A DNA stretch of 42,662 nt from Anaeroplasmataceae bacterium (GCA_029051735.1 JAIDKZ010000156.1:1-42662); one strand, 5' to 3'. Shown: positions 9,312-19,628, numbered from the stretch's first letter. Program-made: numbers and translations. Notes: generated by a model not told the origin, from the letters alone.

Positions 9312-12010
9312 AAGGATTAACAAAAATGAAAAAAATAATTTTAAGTATCCTATTGCTTACTATACTAAGTATAACTTTGGCATCATGTCAGAATAAAACT
9401 CCTTCCCTTCCACCAGAAAAACCAGGTGTTGAGGATACTCCAAATTTACCAGAAACTGATGAAAACTTAGGTTTTGCTATTCATTATGATCAGACCTCTC
9501 AAACTTCTGGTAAGTATAAATGGAATTTATGGTTATGGGAAGATGGAAAAGATGGAAAAGATTATCAGTTCAATGCTGAAGATAGCTATGGTGTAGTTGC
9601 TAGATATAAATGGGAAGATTTTTCTAATACCGCATTTGAACATGGACTTTGGTTTATTGTTAAAGAAAATAAAACATGGGCTGAGAATGCAGTGAAAGAT
9701 GGGGATAGTGACCGTTTTATTGATTTTTCTTCTTTAGAAATTGATAAATATGGATATTATAATGTCTATCTTAAAAATGGAGATGCAAATATTTATATCA
9801 ATGCATCAGGAGAAATGAATGAAATGATTAAGAGTTTTGATCTTGCTTATAATAGCGTGAAAGGATTCCAAATTTGGTTCCAAACAAATAAAGCATTTAG
9901 CTCTTATAAGATTACACTTGGTGATGAGATAATTTTTTCAGATGAAATCACTACATCTGATCAAATTGATTCTAAAACAGAGACAAGAATGGTATTTAAT
10001 TTAGGTAAAGAAATGCCTAGCATTTTAAGTGAATATTCATTGAGTGTTACATTCCAACCAAGTGGAAAAACGTTGACAAAAATAGCAGATTTATCTGTTC
10101 TATATAAGACAGAGGCATTTGAAGAAAAGTATACATATACAGGAGAATTAGGAGCTATTTATTCTAAAACGAGTACAACTTTTAGAGTATGGTCACCAGT
10201 TTCTACAGCAATGAAAGTTAGAGTATATGATATAGGAACTCCAACAACTTTAGGTGGAAATAATGTGCATCAAGAATACACAATGCGACCAGGGGAAAAA
10301 GGAACTTGGGAATTTACAGTGAATGGTGATTTAGAAGGAAAATATTACACATTTGTTGTAACAAACTCAACCTATCAAAATCAAGAAATTGTAGATCCAT
10401 ATGCTAAATCAACAGGAATAAATGGATTACGTGGTATGATTGTTGATTTCTCTAAAACAAATCCAAATGGATGGGAAAATGTTGTTGTAAACAATTATAG
10501 TTCTACAGAACTAACTGTTTATGAAACACATATTGCAGATTTGACAAGTAGTTCTACATGGGGTGGGACACCATCAAACGCAAAACTTTATAATGGTTTT
10601 TATGAGGCAGGAACAACTTACACACAAGAAGGCATTACTGTAAAAACAGGTTTTGATCATATAAAAGAATTAGGTGTAAATGCAGTTCAACTTCTTCCAA
10701 TATTTGATCAAGCAAATGATGAGCGAGTTGCTAACCGAGTATTTAACTGGGGATATAATCCGCTAAACTATAATGCATTAGAAGGAATTTATTCTAGTGA
10801 TCCTACAGATGGTTATGTAAAGATTAGAGAATTTAAAAATCTTGTTAAAGCTTATAATGAAGCTGGTATAAATATTATTATGGATGTGGTTTATAATCAT
10901 GTTGCAGGATTAGATAAATCTAATTTTGATGTTTTAATGCCTAAGTATTATTTTAGATATACATCTGCTGGTGCATCTAATGGTTCTGGTTGTGGTAATG
11001 AAACAGCTTCTGAAATGGCTATGTTTAGAAAGTTTATGATTGACTCTACAGAATTTTGGGCTTCTGAATATAAGCTTGGAGGATTCCGCTTTGATTTGAT
11101 GGGAATTCATGATATTAAAACGATGAATGAGTTAGCAAGCAATTTACATGAGAATGTGAATGAAGCAATTACCATTTATGGAGAGCCTTGGGCTGCTGGA
11201 ACAATTGCTTTAGGAAGTGGAAATACAGCAGCAGCACAAGTATCTATGAATAAGTATGAGGGGTATGGATGTTTCAATGACCATTTAAGAGATGCTTTAA
11301 TTAAGGGTGGATTAAATGCTGTTACTAGCAAAGGATGGATTACAAATAACAAATCAGTATCTTCAGCTGATGTGACAAATATTAAAGCTGGTTTGACAGG
11401 ATTGGTGCTAGCTACAAATACTACACTAGAACCAAAAAATTGTATAAATTATGTTACTTGTCATGATAACTATACACTATATGATCGTATTAAAGCATCA
11501 GGAGTAACAGATGCAAAAACGATTAAAGAAATGGCTATGCTTGCAAATTCTATTGTGTTTACTTCACAAGGTGTAAGTTTTATGCTTGCAGGAGAAGAAT
11601 TTTTAAGAACTAAAGGAGGCAATTCCAATTCTTATAATGCTTCTTATAAGGTAAATGAATTAAATTATGCATTAAAAATAAAAAATTTAGATTTATTTAA
11701 TAATTATCAAAAATTAATAGCATTAAAACAAAATAAAAATATTTTTGGTAAGAGTGGATCAGAATGTAAGGAAATTGTAGTTAATACAAATTCAAATGGA
11801 AGTTTAATATATTATGATTTAGTAGATACAGTAAATCATATCAGTTATCGTATCATTCATAGTAATGGTGTTTCTGCAGAAGATAAGAAGGTCGATTTAT
11901 CTGGCTACACATTATATTTAGATACTTTAAATTTAGATGATTTTACTTTAACTGCTGCAACTTCAATTGAAGCATATCAGACAGTTATTGCATATAAATC
12001 TTTAAGTTAG
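9308..12010 (+). CDS. pulA: Type I pullulanase lipoprotein with N-terminal CBM41/PUD-like domain (GH13); likely start ATG 9326
   Basis: Lipobox ITLASC; CBM41-like NLWLWEDGKDGKDYQF; FNWGYNPLNYNALEG; FRFDLMGIHD; IYGEPWAAG; YVTCHDNYTLYDRI. Confidence 0.9.
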   Translation: MKGLTKMKKIILSILLLTILSITLASCQNKTPSLPPEKPGVEDTPNLPETDENLGFAIHYDQTSQTSGKYKWNLWLWEDGKDGKDYQFNAEDSYGVVARYKWEDFSNTAFEHGLWFIVKENKTWAENAVKDGDSDRFIDFSSLEIDKYGYYNVYLKNGDANIYINASGEMNEMIKSFDLAYNSVKGFQIWFQTNKAFSSYKITLGDEIIFSDEITTSDQIDSKTETRMVFNLGKEMPSILSEYSLSVTFQPSGKTLTKIADLSVLYKTEAFEEKYTYTGELGAIYSKTSTTFRVWSPVSTAMKVRVYDIGTPTTLGGNNVHQEYTMRPGEKGTWEFTVNGDLEGKYYTFVVTNSTYQNQEIVDPYAKSTGINGLRGMIVDFSKTNPNGWENVVVNNYSSTELTVYETHIADLTSSSTWGGTPSNAKLYNGFYEAGTTYTQEGITVKTGFDHIKELGVNAVQLLPIFDQANDERVANRVFNWGYNPLNYNALEGIYSSDPTDGYVKIREFKNLVKAYNEAGINIIMDVVYNHVAGLDKSNFDVLMPKYYFRYTSAGASNGSGCGNETASEMAMFRKFMIDSTEFWASEYKLGGFRFDLMGIHDIKTMNELASNLHENVNEAITIYGEPWAAGTIALGSGNTAAAQVSMNKYEGYGCFNDHLRDALIKGGLNAVTSKGWITNNKSVSSADVTNIKAGLTGLVLATNTTLEPKNCINYVTCHDNYTLYDRIKASGVTDAKTIKEMAMLANSIVFTSQGVSFMLAGEEFLRTKGGNSNSYNASYKVNELNYALKIKNLDLFNNYQKLIALKQNKNIFGKSGSECKEIVVNTNSNGSLIYYDLVDTVNHISYRIIHSNGVSAEDKKVDLSGYTLYLDTLNLDDFTLTAATSIEAYQTVIAYKSLS

Positions 12011-12055
12011 CGATTTTATCTGGCTTCAAATTGGAAGTTTAGATTGAATCATAAA

Positions 12056-12073
12056 AGCAAAGAATTCTTTGCT
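12056..12073. repeat. 18-bp perfect palindrome AGCAAAGAATTCTTTGCT
   Basis: Direct reading; lies in the 172-bp pulA-CBM lipoprotein intergenic region. Confidence 0.8.
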
Positions 12074-12111
12074 AAAAACAACTTTGCTCAATATAGAGAA
12101 AAGCTGTTGAA

Positions 12112-12163
12112 AGGTTTTAAGGGTAAACCTATAGCCTAAAAAGCATACCCTAAATCTTTTTAA
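12112..12163 (+). promoter_or_regulatory. Two overlapping, mutually exclusive hairpins (attenuator-like)
   Basis: AGGTTT(12112-12117)/AAACCT(12125-12130) competes with GGGTA(12121-12125)/TACCC(12146-12150); the second stem is followed by TAAATCTTTTT. Confidence 0.4.
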
Positions 12164-12182
12164 GTATTACAAGGAGGAAAAA

Positions 12183-13436
12183 ATGAAAAAGATATTTAAA
12201 GGATTAATGTTTGCCATTGTTGGTCTATTTGGAGTAGTTGCACTTGCTTCATGCACTACTAAAGAAAAACACAAATGGACATGGGAAAATGATGCTACAA
12301 AGCACAGACAGGTTTGCAGTGATTGTAGTGAAAAAACAGAATGGGAAGCACATGTTTGGGGAGAATGGAAAGTAACTGAGGAAGCTACTGAAGATAAAAA
12401 AGGTTCTAAAGAACATACTTGTACAGTATGTAATTATACAGCTACAGAGGCAATAGCTGAATTGGCTCCTGAACTTGGTGTATCTACTCAGATTACAGCA
12501 GTTTATGCACAAGTTCCTGCTACTTGGGAAACTGTATATATTTATTATTGGAACAATCTTACTGGTGAAGATAATACTCTTGAAGAGGGATATAATGTAG
12601 CTTGGCCAGGTGTTGAAATGACTTTAATTAATGCAGATACACATATGTATGGATACAAAATTCCAGCTGGTGTAAATATGGTTATTTTTAATAATGGTTC
12701 TGCTCAAACAGTAGATATTCCATTTGCAACTGGAAAGAATTTATATGTATTAAATTCAGATGTGAATAGTGAAAGTAAATATGAAATTGTTTATAGATCT
12801 TATACTGCACAAACTACAGATCCAGAGTTATCAGATCCTGTTTCTAGTGTAGTTGAAAAGTTAGATGTATATGTAAAAGCTCCTACTACATGGGAGACTG
12901 TTTGTATTCACTATTTTGGTGGAGCATTAGAAACTAGCTGGCCAGGAGAAACAATGGAGCTTGTAAACGCAGATGAGAATATTTATAAATTTAATGTACC
13001 AGCAGGATCTACATTTATCATAAATAATAATGCTGGTTCTCAAACAAGTAATTTACAATTTATTGAAAATGTAAATGCATATATCATTGATGAATATAAT
13101 TCTATTTCTTATGGAAAATATGAAAATGGAGTACTTACTCCAGTTGAAGTGCATATTATCCCTGTTTATTATTTCTGCGGAGGACCAACAAACTGGGCTT
13201 TCTCAGATGAAAATAAGTTAGTAGTTGATGGAACAACTGCATCAATCACTGTAGAATTAAAAGCAGGCGAAGAGTTTAAGGTTTGTACAACTGCTTGGGA
13301 TTCTCCACAATATGGAGATTTCTGTGAGGGAATCAGTGTTTCTTCTAATATTGTAGCTGATACAGCAGGAACTTATGTACTTACTGTTCTTGACTATGAT
13401 ACAGCACCTGTATTAACAATTACTCGTCAAGCTTAA
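12183..13436 (+). CDS. Surface lipoprotein with N-terminal His/Cys (CxxC) repeats and tandem CBM26-like starch-binding modules plus a third beta domain
   Basis: Lipobox VALASC; HKWTW..HRQVCSDC..HVWGEW..HTCTVC; VYAQVPATWETVYIYYWNN..AWPGVEM and VYVKAPTTWETVCIHYFGG..SWPGETM repeats; SD AGGAGG 12172-12177. Confidence 0.8.
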   Translation: MKKIFKGLMFAIVGLFGVVALASCTTKEKHKWTWENDATKHRQVCSDCSEKTEWEAHVWGEWKVTEEATEDKKGSKEHTCTVCNYTATEAIAELAPELGVSTQITAVYAQVPATWETVYIYYWNNLTGEDNTLEEGYNVAWPGVEMTLINADTHMYGYKIPAGVNMVIFNNGSAQTVDIPFATGKNLYVLNSDVNSESKYEIVYRSYTAQTTDPELSDPVSSVVEKLDVYVKAPTTWETVCIHYFGGALETSWPGETMELVNADENIYKFNVPAGSTFIINNNAGSQTSNLQFIENVNAYIIDEYNSISYGKYENGVLTPVEVHIIPVYYFCGGPTNWAFSDENKLVVDGTTASITVELKAGEEFKVCTTAWDSPQYGDFCEGISVSSNIVADTAGTYVLTVLDYDTAPVLTITRQA

Positions 13437-13458
13437 ATAAAAAAAGTTGATTTATAAA

Positions 13459-13517
13459 ACAAGTCCAATTTTCATCTTAAGTAAAATTAAGAATATAAAA
13501 TTGGATTTGTTTTTTTT
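13459..13517 (+). terminator. Rho-independent terminator after the CBM lipoprotein
   Basis: AAGTCCAATTTT ... AAAATTGGATTTGTTTTTTTT, with inner CTTAA/TTAAG. Confidence 0.8.
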
Positions 13518-13533
13518 ATTTAATGTAGATATC

Positions 13534-13600
13534 TTTACATTGGAAAGTTATTTTAATTTTATATGGAATATGATATAATGTTTGCATTGGAAGGTTATTT
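13534..13600 (+). repeat. Two ~20-bp direct repeats flanking the asnA promoter
   Basis: TTTACATTGGAAAGTTATTT (13534-13553) and TTTGCATTGGAAGGTTATTT (13581-13600), 18/20 identical. Confidence 0.75.
13571..13579 (+). promoter_or_regulatory. Extended -10 promoter of asnA
   Basis: TGATATAAT, 21 nt upstream of the ATG. Confidence 0.6.
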
Positions 13601-14608
13601 ATGAAAAGATTATATTTAAAAGAAAACTATAATTCAATATTAAATTTAATGGAAACGGAGATTGCAATTAAATTTGTAAAAGATCATTTTGAAAAGGAAT
13701 TAGCGACAGCTTTACATTTGACTAGAGTTTCTGCTCCTTTATTTGTTTTACCTTCTACAGGGTTAAATGATGAGTTGAATGGTACAGAACGAAGAGTAAA
13801 CTTTGAAATTCATGGAATTGAAGAACCTGTTGAAATCATACAAAGTCTTGCAAAGTGGAAAAGAAACGCTTTAGCAAAGTATAACTTTCAGGTAGAAAGT
13901 GGCTTATATACAGATATGAATGCAATTCGAAGAGATGAAGAATTAGATAGTTTGCATTCTGCTTATGTAGATCAATGGGATTGGGAAAAAATCATTTTAA
14001 AAGAAGAAAGAACTATAGAATATTTAAAAAATACAGTTCATGATATTTATAATGTTTTACTTCATATAGAACATAAGGTTCATAAAGAATTTCCTCAATT
14101 AAAATGTGTGTTACCAAAAGACATATTTTTTATTACTACAAAAGAATTAGAAGCCTTATATCCAAATTTGTCTTCCATAGAACGAGAAAGAGAAATTTGT
14201 AAAGAAAAGGGTGCTGTATTTTTAATGCAAATTGGAGTTCCCTTATCAAATGGTCTTCCACATGATGGGAGAGCTTCAGATTATGATGATTGGGAATTAA
14301 ATGGAGATTTGCTTGTATATTATGAGGAATTGGATATCGCTTTAGAATTATCTTCTATGGGAATTCGTGTTGATGAGGAGTCCATTCAAAAACAAATAGA
14401 GTATAAACATGAGGGATATAAATTAAATAATCCTTATGTGAAAAATATAATCAACAAAAACTTACCTTACACCATTGGTGGGGGAATTGGTCAATCTCGA
14501 ATTTGTATGTTTTTTTTGAAAAAGGTTCATATTGGAGAGGTGCAATCTGCAATATGGCCAGAAGAAGATTTGAAAGAATTACAAAATAAAAACATTCATC
14601 TTTTGTAA
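13601..14608 (+). CDS. asnA: Aspartate--ammonia ligase
   Basis: LTRVSAPLFVLPSTGLNDELNGTERRVNFEI, LNSLHSAYVDQWDWE-like DSLHSAYVDQWDWEK, GGGIGQSRICMFFL. Confidence 0.95.
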   Translation: MKRLYLKENYNSILNLMETEIAIKFVKDHFEKELATALHLTRVSAPLFVLPSTGLNDELNGTERRVNFEIHGIEEPVEIIQSLAKWKRNALAKYNFQVESGLYTDMNAIRRDEELDSLHSAYVDQWDWEKIILKEERTIEYLKNTVHDIYNVLLHIEHKVHKEFPQLKCVLPKDIFFITTKELEALYPNLSSIEREREICKEKGAVFLMQIGVPLSNGLPHDGRASDYDDWELNGDLLVYYEELDIALELSSMGIRVDEESIQKQIEYKHEGYKLNNPYVKNIINKNLPYTIGGGIGQSRICMFFLKKVHIGEVQSAIWPEEDLKELQNKNIHLL

Positions 14609-14662
14609 TTTTTTTACAAATTATGTATTAGAAAAGTTTTATAATGAATTGAAGGTGAGAAC

Positions 14663-15673
14663 TTGTTAGTACTTGGTGTGGAAAGTAGCTGTGATGAAAC
14701 ATCTGTTGCGGTTGTAAGGGATGGAAAAGAGGTGCTTTCCAATGTTATAAATTCACAAATTGATATTCATAAACGATTTGGAGGAGTAGTTCCAGAAGTG
14801 GCATCCAGACATCATGTTTATCAAGTGTCAATGATTTTTGAAGAAGCATTACAAAAAGCAAATGTAAAGCCTGAAGATATTGATTTGGTAGCTGTTACAA
14901 TAGGACCCGGACTTATTGGTTCTTTGTTGGTTGGTGTGAATGCTGCAAAAACATTTGCTTTACTTTACCATAAACCAATCATTGGAGTTCATCATTTGGC
15001 AGGACATATTTATGCTAATGCAATAGAACATGAGATGCACTTCCCAGCAGTTGCTCTTTTGGTTTCTGGGGGAAATACAGAACTGATTTATATGAAAGAT
15101 CACTTTTGTTTTGAAATTGTTGGAGAAACTTTAGATGATGCAGTTGGAGAAGCTTATGATAAGGTTGCAAGAGTGGTTGGACTTCCTTATCCAGGAGGTC
15201 CCGCTGTAGACAAGCTTGCTCATTTAGGTAAGGATACTTATGCATTGCCAAGAGTTTATTTAGAAGAAGGATCTTATAATTTTTCCTTTTCAGGATTAAA
15301 AAGTGCAGTAATTAATTTAGTGCACAATGCTCATCAAAGAAATGAAGAAATTAATAGTGAAAATCTTTGTGCTTCTTTTCAGGCTTCTGTCAGTGAAGTT
15401 TTGGTTGCAAAAACCTTGAAACTTGCTAAGGAAAGAAATGTTCGGCAAATTATTGTAGCTGGTGGTGTTTCTGCCAATCAGGGTTTAAAGGAACGATTTT
15501 TGAAGGAAAATATGGATTTTGAACTGTGCATTCCTTCTATTAGGTATTGTACAGATAATGCAGCAATGATTGCAGTTGCAGGGTATTATCAATTTAAAAA
15601 ATATAAAAAAGAAGATGATTTAAGCCTAAATGCTTATGCATCTTTAGATTTGGAGGATATGTATGAAGTTTAA
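14663..15673 (+). CDS. tsaD: tRNA N6-adenosine threonylcarbamoyltransferase (TTG start)
   Basis: [53 protein letters not shown]. Confidence 0.96.
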   Translation: MLVLGVESSCDETSVAVVRDGKEVLSNVINSQIDIHKRFGGVVPEVASRHHVYQVSMIFEEALQKANVKPEDIDLVAVTIGPGLIGSLLVGVNAAKTFALLYHKPIIGVHHLAGHIYANAIEHEMHFPAVALLVSGGNTELIYMKDHFCFEIVGETLDDAVGEAYDKVARVVGLPYPGGPAVDKLAHLGKDTYALPRVYLEEGSYNFSFSGLKSAVINLVHNAHQRNEEINSENLCASFQASVSEVLVAKTLKLAKERNVRQIIVAGGVSANQGLKERFLKENMDFELCIPSIRYCTDNAAMIAVAGYYQFKKYKKEDDLSLNAYASLDLEDMYEV

Positions 15674-17351
15674 GGATTTTAAATATGAAAGACCTGATGT
15701 TCAGGTAATTGCTTCTAAAATAGAAGAAGAGGCACTACGTTTAAAGGCTGCAAAAAGTTTAGATGAGGCTAAAGAGATTGTGGCGAATGTAATTGAAATT
15801 GGAGATCATTATGGAACAATGGCAACAATTTGTTCTATACGAAATAGTATTAATACAGTAGATGAATTCTATGAAAAGGAAACAGAATATTTTGATGAAA
15901 GCACTCCAATATTTTTGAATGCTACTCATAAATTTTCAGTTTCTTTAGTTAATAGTTCTTATCGTAAAGAATTAGAAAAAATTTTTACTAAGCAATTTTT
16001 TATTAAAAATGAACTAGGTTTAAAGTCTTTTGATGAAAAAATCATGACAGATTTGACAGAAGAAGCAAAACTTTGTACAGAATATTCTAAATTGCTTGCT
16101 TCTGCTAAAATTGAATTTGATGGTAAGATTAATAATTTGAGTCAAATGACTGCATATGCCAATAGTTTGGACCGCGAAGTCCGTAAGGCAGCTGAGTATA
16201 AGAGAGTAGAGTTTATGGAATCTATTGAAAAACAGATTGATGATATCTATGATAAACTTGTTGCTGTTAGAACGAGAATGGCTAAAAAGCTTGGATATGA
16301 TAATTATGTTGATTTTGGTTATTTGCGTTTAGAAAGAAGTGACTATAATAGCAAAGATGTGGAAAATTATCGTAAGCAAGTGTTAGAATATGTAGTTCCT
16401 TTAGCAAGTAAGATTATAGAAAAGCAAGCCAAACGAATTCAAATTGAAAGTATAAAAAATTATGATTTGCCAATTTTTTATTTGGATGGGAATCCAAATC
16501 ATGGAAAAAATAAAGATATGCTAGTAGAAAGTGCATCCTTATTTTATTCAGAATTGTCAAATGAGACTAAAGAGTTTTTTACATTTATGAAAGAAAATGA
16601 GTTAATGGATTTAGACACAAAGCCTAACAAAGCAGGTGGCGGTTACTGTACAATGATTGCAGATTATCAGGCTCCTTTCATATTTTCAAATTTTAATGGC
16701 ACAATGGGAGATGTTGATGTATTAACCCATGAGGCAGGACATGCATTTGAGGTTTATACAGCCGCTAAAATTTTACCTGTATCTGATGTGTATTGGCCTA
16801 CGTTAGAAGCCTGTGAGATTCATTCTATGAGTATGGAGTTTTTTGCTTATCCATATATGAATTTGTTTTTTGATAAGGATGCAAAAAAATATCGTTTCAA
16901 ACATTTAAGTGAAGCAATTACTTTTATACCTTATGGTGTTTGTGTAGATGAATTCCAGCATTATGTTTATGAAAATCCTTTGGCTACTCCAAAGATGAGA
17001 AAAGATAAGTGGCGAGAATTAGAACAAAAGTATACTCCTTGGAAAAACTATGATGGTATAAGCTATTATGAGGCTGGAAATTATTGGCATCGTCAGGGTC
17101 ATATTTTTTCTAATGCATTTTATTATATTGATTATACACTTGCTCAAGTTTGTGCTTTCCAATTTCTTTTGATGGATAGACAAAACCATGAGAATGCTTG
17201 GAATAAATATTTGAATTTATGTAAGTTGGGTGGTTCAAAATCTTTTGTTGAACTTTTAAAAGCAGTGGATTTAAAAAATCCATTTGAACCAGGATCTTTA
17301 AAAGATATTATGCCTCGATTAGAGGAAGTTTTAAAAGACCTGGAGGTTTAA
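15663..17351 (+). CDS. M3 family oligoendopeptidase (PepF-like)
   Basis: Zinc motif [24 protein letters not shown]; overlaps tsaD by 11 bp. Confidence 0.92.
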   Translation: MKFKDFKYERPDVQVIASKIEEEALRLKAAKSLDEAKEIVANVIEIGDHYGTMATICSIRNSINTVDEFYEKETEYFDESTPIFLNATHKFSVSLVNSSYRKELEKIFTKQFFIKNELGLKSFDEKIMTDLTEEAKLCTEYSKLLASAKIEFDGKINNLSQMTAYANSLDREVRKAAEYKRVEFMESIEKQIDDIYDKLVAVRTRMAKKLGYDNYVDFGYLRLERSDYNSKDVENYRKQVLEYVVPLASKIIEKQAKRIQIESIKNYDLPIFYLDGNPNHGKNKDMLVESASLFYSELSNETKEFFTFMKENELMDLDTKPNKAGGGYCTMIADYQAPFIFSNFNGTMGDVDVLTHEAGHAFEVYTAAKILPVSDVYWPTLEACEIHSMSMEFFAYPYMNLFFDKDAKKYRFKHLSEAITFIPYGVCVDEFQHYVYENPLATPKMRKDKWRELEQKYTPWKNYDGISYYEAGNYWHRQGHIFSNAFYYIDYTLAQVCAFQFLLMDRQNHENAWNKYLNLCKLGGSKSFVELLKAVDLKNPFEPGSLKDIMPRLEEVLKDLEV

Positions 17352-17352
17352 A

Positions 17353-18234
17353 ATGGAAGCAATATGGAATATAATAAAAATAGTTTTATTTGGTATTGTT
17401 GAGGGAGTTACAGAATGGCTTCCTATCAGCAGTACAGGTCATATGATCATTTTAGAAGAACTGTTAGGTGCAAAAGAGATTTTTGATGGTGGTAAAGCAT
17501 TTTGGGATTTCTTTTTGGTTGCGATTCAGTTAGGTGCAATAATAGCTGTCATTGTTTGTTTCTTTAATAAATTAAATCCTTTTTTTGGGAAATCTTTAAA
17601 TGACCCTACTGTAGAAAAATCAAAAGAAGAGAAAAAAGGAATTTGGCTATTATGGGCAAAGGTTTTGGTTGCTTGCGTTCCAGCAGCAGTCATTGGACTT
17701 TTATTAGATGATTGGCTAGATAGTGTATTTTATAATTCTATCACTGTTGCTGTGACATTAATCTTATATGGTATTTTATTTATTGTAATGGAAATATGGA
17801 ATAAGAAACGCAATTTTAAAGTCACAGATGTTCGCAATTTGACATTTAGAACGGCTTTAATTATTGGTGTGATTCAGTTACTTGCTTTGATACCTGGAAC
17901 CTCTAGAAGTGGTGTTACAATATTGGGAGCTATGCTCATATTATGTAATCGAGAAGTGGCTTGTGAGTTTTCTTTCTTTTTGTCAATTCCAGTTATGTTT
18001 GGGGCTTCTTTATTAAAAGGAGCAAAATACATTATGCAAGCAGAAGAGATTAGTTCAAATGATTTGGCTTTATTAGCTGTAGGGGCGATTGTTGCTTTTG
18101 CTGTTTCTATGTTTATTATTAAGTTCTTAATGAGTTTTATTAAAAAGCATGATTTTAAATCATTTGGTATTTATCGTATTGTTTTGGGAGTATTATTAAT
18201 TATTTTATTTGTTTGCGGAGTTATGTCTATATAA
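17353..18234 (+). CDS. uppP: Undecaprenyl-diphosphatase (BacA/UppP family)
   Basis: GIVEGVTEWLPISSTGHMI and LIPGTSRSGVTILGAM. Confidence 0.96.
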   Translation: MEAIWNIIKIVLFGIVEGVTEWLPISSTGHMIILEELLGAKEIFDGGKAFWDFFLVAIQLGAIIAVIVCFFNKLNPFFGKSLNDPTVEKSKEEKKGIWLLWAKVLVACVPAAVIGLLLDDWLDSVFYNSITVAVTLILYGILFIVMEIWNKKRNFKVTDVRNLTFRTALIIGVIQLLALIPGTSRSGVTILGAMLILCNREVACEFSFFLSIPVMFGASLLKGAKYIMQAEEISSNDLALLAVGAIVAFAVSMFIIKFLMSFIKKHDFKSFGIYRIVLGVLLIILFVCGVMSI

Positions 18235-18268
18235 ATTTAAAATAAAAATAGTATTAGAAATTAAATAA

Positions 18269-18277
18269 TGTTATAAT
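18269..18277 (+). promoter_or_regulatory. Extended -10 promoter for the DUF1576 operon
   Basis: TGTTATAAT followed by AAAGGAGGT SD. Confidence 0.5.
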
Positions 18278-18299
18278 ACTAAAAAGGAGGTGGAAAAGG

Positions 18300-19628
18300 A
18301 TGCGTAAGTTTTTTGCGTATTTACATGAACATTTCTATTTAGAGGTTATAGCATTATTTTTTTTCTTACTTGCTTTTTTTATTGAACCTATTCTATCTTT
18401 ATCCTCTGGAAATGGATTTGTTTTTGATCCAATCCATCAGATATTCAAAGGGTACTTTAAGATTATAACTTCCCCCTCTATTTTAATTACAGATTATGTT
18501 TTTATTTCAAGTTTAGGAGCAACTTTTTTTAATGTAGCAACCATTTTGTTGATTAATTTAATTTTGTTAAAAATTTTGAAATTAAAAATGAATGGTCCTA
18601 TTTATGCGGGTGTTATAATGATTTGTGGCTTTTCCTTTTTTGGAAAAAATATATTCAACACAATTCCAATTTATTTTGGAATCTATTTATTCTCATTATT
18701 TAAAAAGATTCCTTATAAGACTTTTATTATCACGATTTTATTTTCAACAGGAATTTCTCCTTTGGTAAGCTATACTATATTTGGGTTGGGAATTCATATG
18801 GGTATCTCCATTCCTTTAGGAATCTTGTGTGGCATGATTGTTGGGTTTATCATTCCAGCTTTTGCAGCTCATACGATTGTTTTTCATGAGGGATATAATC
18901 TATATAATACAGGTTTTGCATTAGGTGTTATTTCTGCTATTTTTTATGGAATTTATCAATTATGTAATTTAAAAGTAGAAGCAGTTCATCTTTATGATTA
19001 TTCTACATCTACAGTATTTTATTTTATTTTACCTATTTTATCTATTATATCAATTATTTTAGCTTTTATAGGTGACGCAAGAGTTTATAAACGTTATTTT
19101 GCACTATTGAAAACGAGTGGAAGATTGATAAGTGATTATGCATATGAATTTAAGAAAGAAGCAGTCTTATTAAATTTTGGGGTTTTAGGATTAGTCTTAT
19201 TTTTTATATGTTTAATCTTTAGAGTTCCAATGAATGGTGTGATTTTTGGTAGCATTCTTTCTATTTTGGGGTTTGCAGGATATGGATTGCATATTCGTAA
19301 TGTTTTACCTGTCTGGGTAGGAGCAGGACTAACCATTTTTATAAGTATGGTTATCAACCAAAATTATGAATTGAGTATTTCAAATATTATCACATTTGTC
19401 TTTGCTTCTGGACTGGCTCCTATTGCTGGAAGATATGGAATCGTTTATGGTCTTTTTGCAGGAGTATTGCATATTATATTAACTCCTCTAATGTTAAATT
19501 TTCAAGGAGGATTCGATTTGTACAATAATGGACTTTCCGCAGGGTTTGAGGCAGCCATACTCACAGTACTTGCAGAGAAGGTTTTTGTAAGGAGGGAACA
19601 TCATGGTAGAAAATCAAAAGATTTGTAG
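18300..19628 (+). CDS. DUF1576-type polytopic membrane protein with internal duplication
   Basis: Many hydrophobic helices; GFSFFGKNIFNTIPIYFG and HEGYNLYNTGFALG recur as GFAGYGLHIRNVLPVWVG and QGGFDLYNNGLSAG. Confidence 0.75.
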   Translation: MRKFFAYLHEHFYLEVIALFFFLLAFFIEPILSLSSGNGFVFDPIHQIFKGYFKIITSPSILITDYVFISSLGATFFNVATILLINLILLKILKLKMNGPIYAGVIMICGFSFFGKNIFNTIPIYFGIYLFSLFKKIPYKTFIITILFSTGISPLVSYTIFGLGIHMGISIPLGILCGMIVGFIIPAFAAHTIVFHEGYNLYNTGFALGVISAIFYGIYQLCNLKVEAVHLYDYSTSTVFYFILPILSIISIILAFIGDARVYKRYFALLKTSGRLISDYAYEFKKEAVLLNFGVLGLVLFFICLIFRVPMNGVIFGSILSILGFAGYGLHIRNVLPVWVGAGLTIFISMVINQNYELSISNIITFVFASGLAPIAGRYGIVYGLFAGVLHIILTPLMLNFQGGFDLYNNGLSAGFEAAILTVLAEKVFVRREHHGRKSKDL

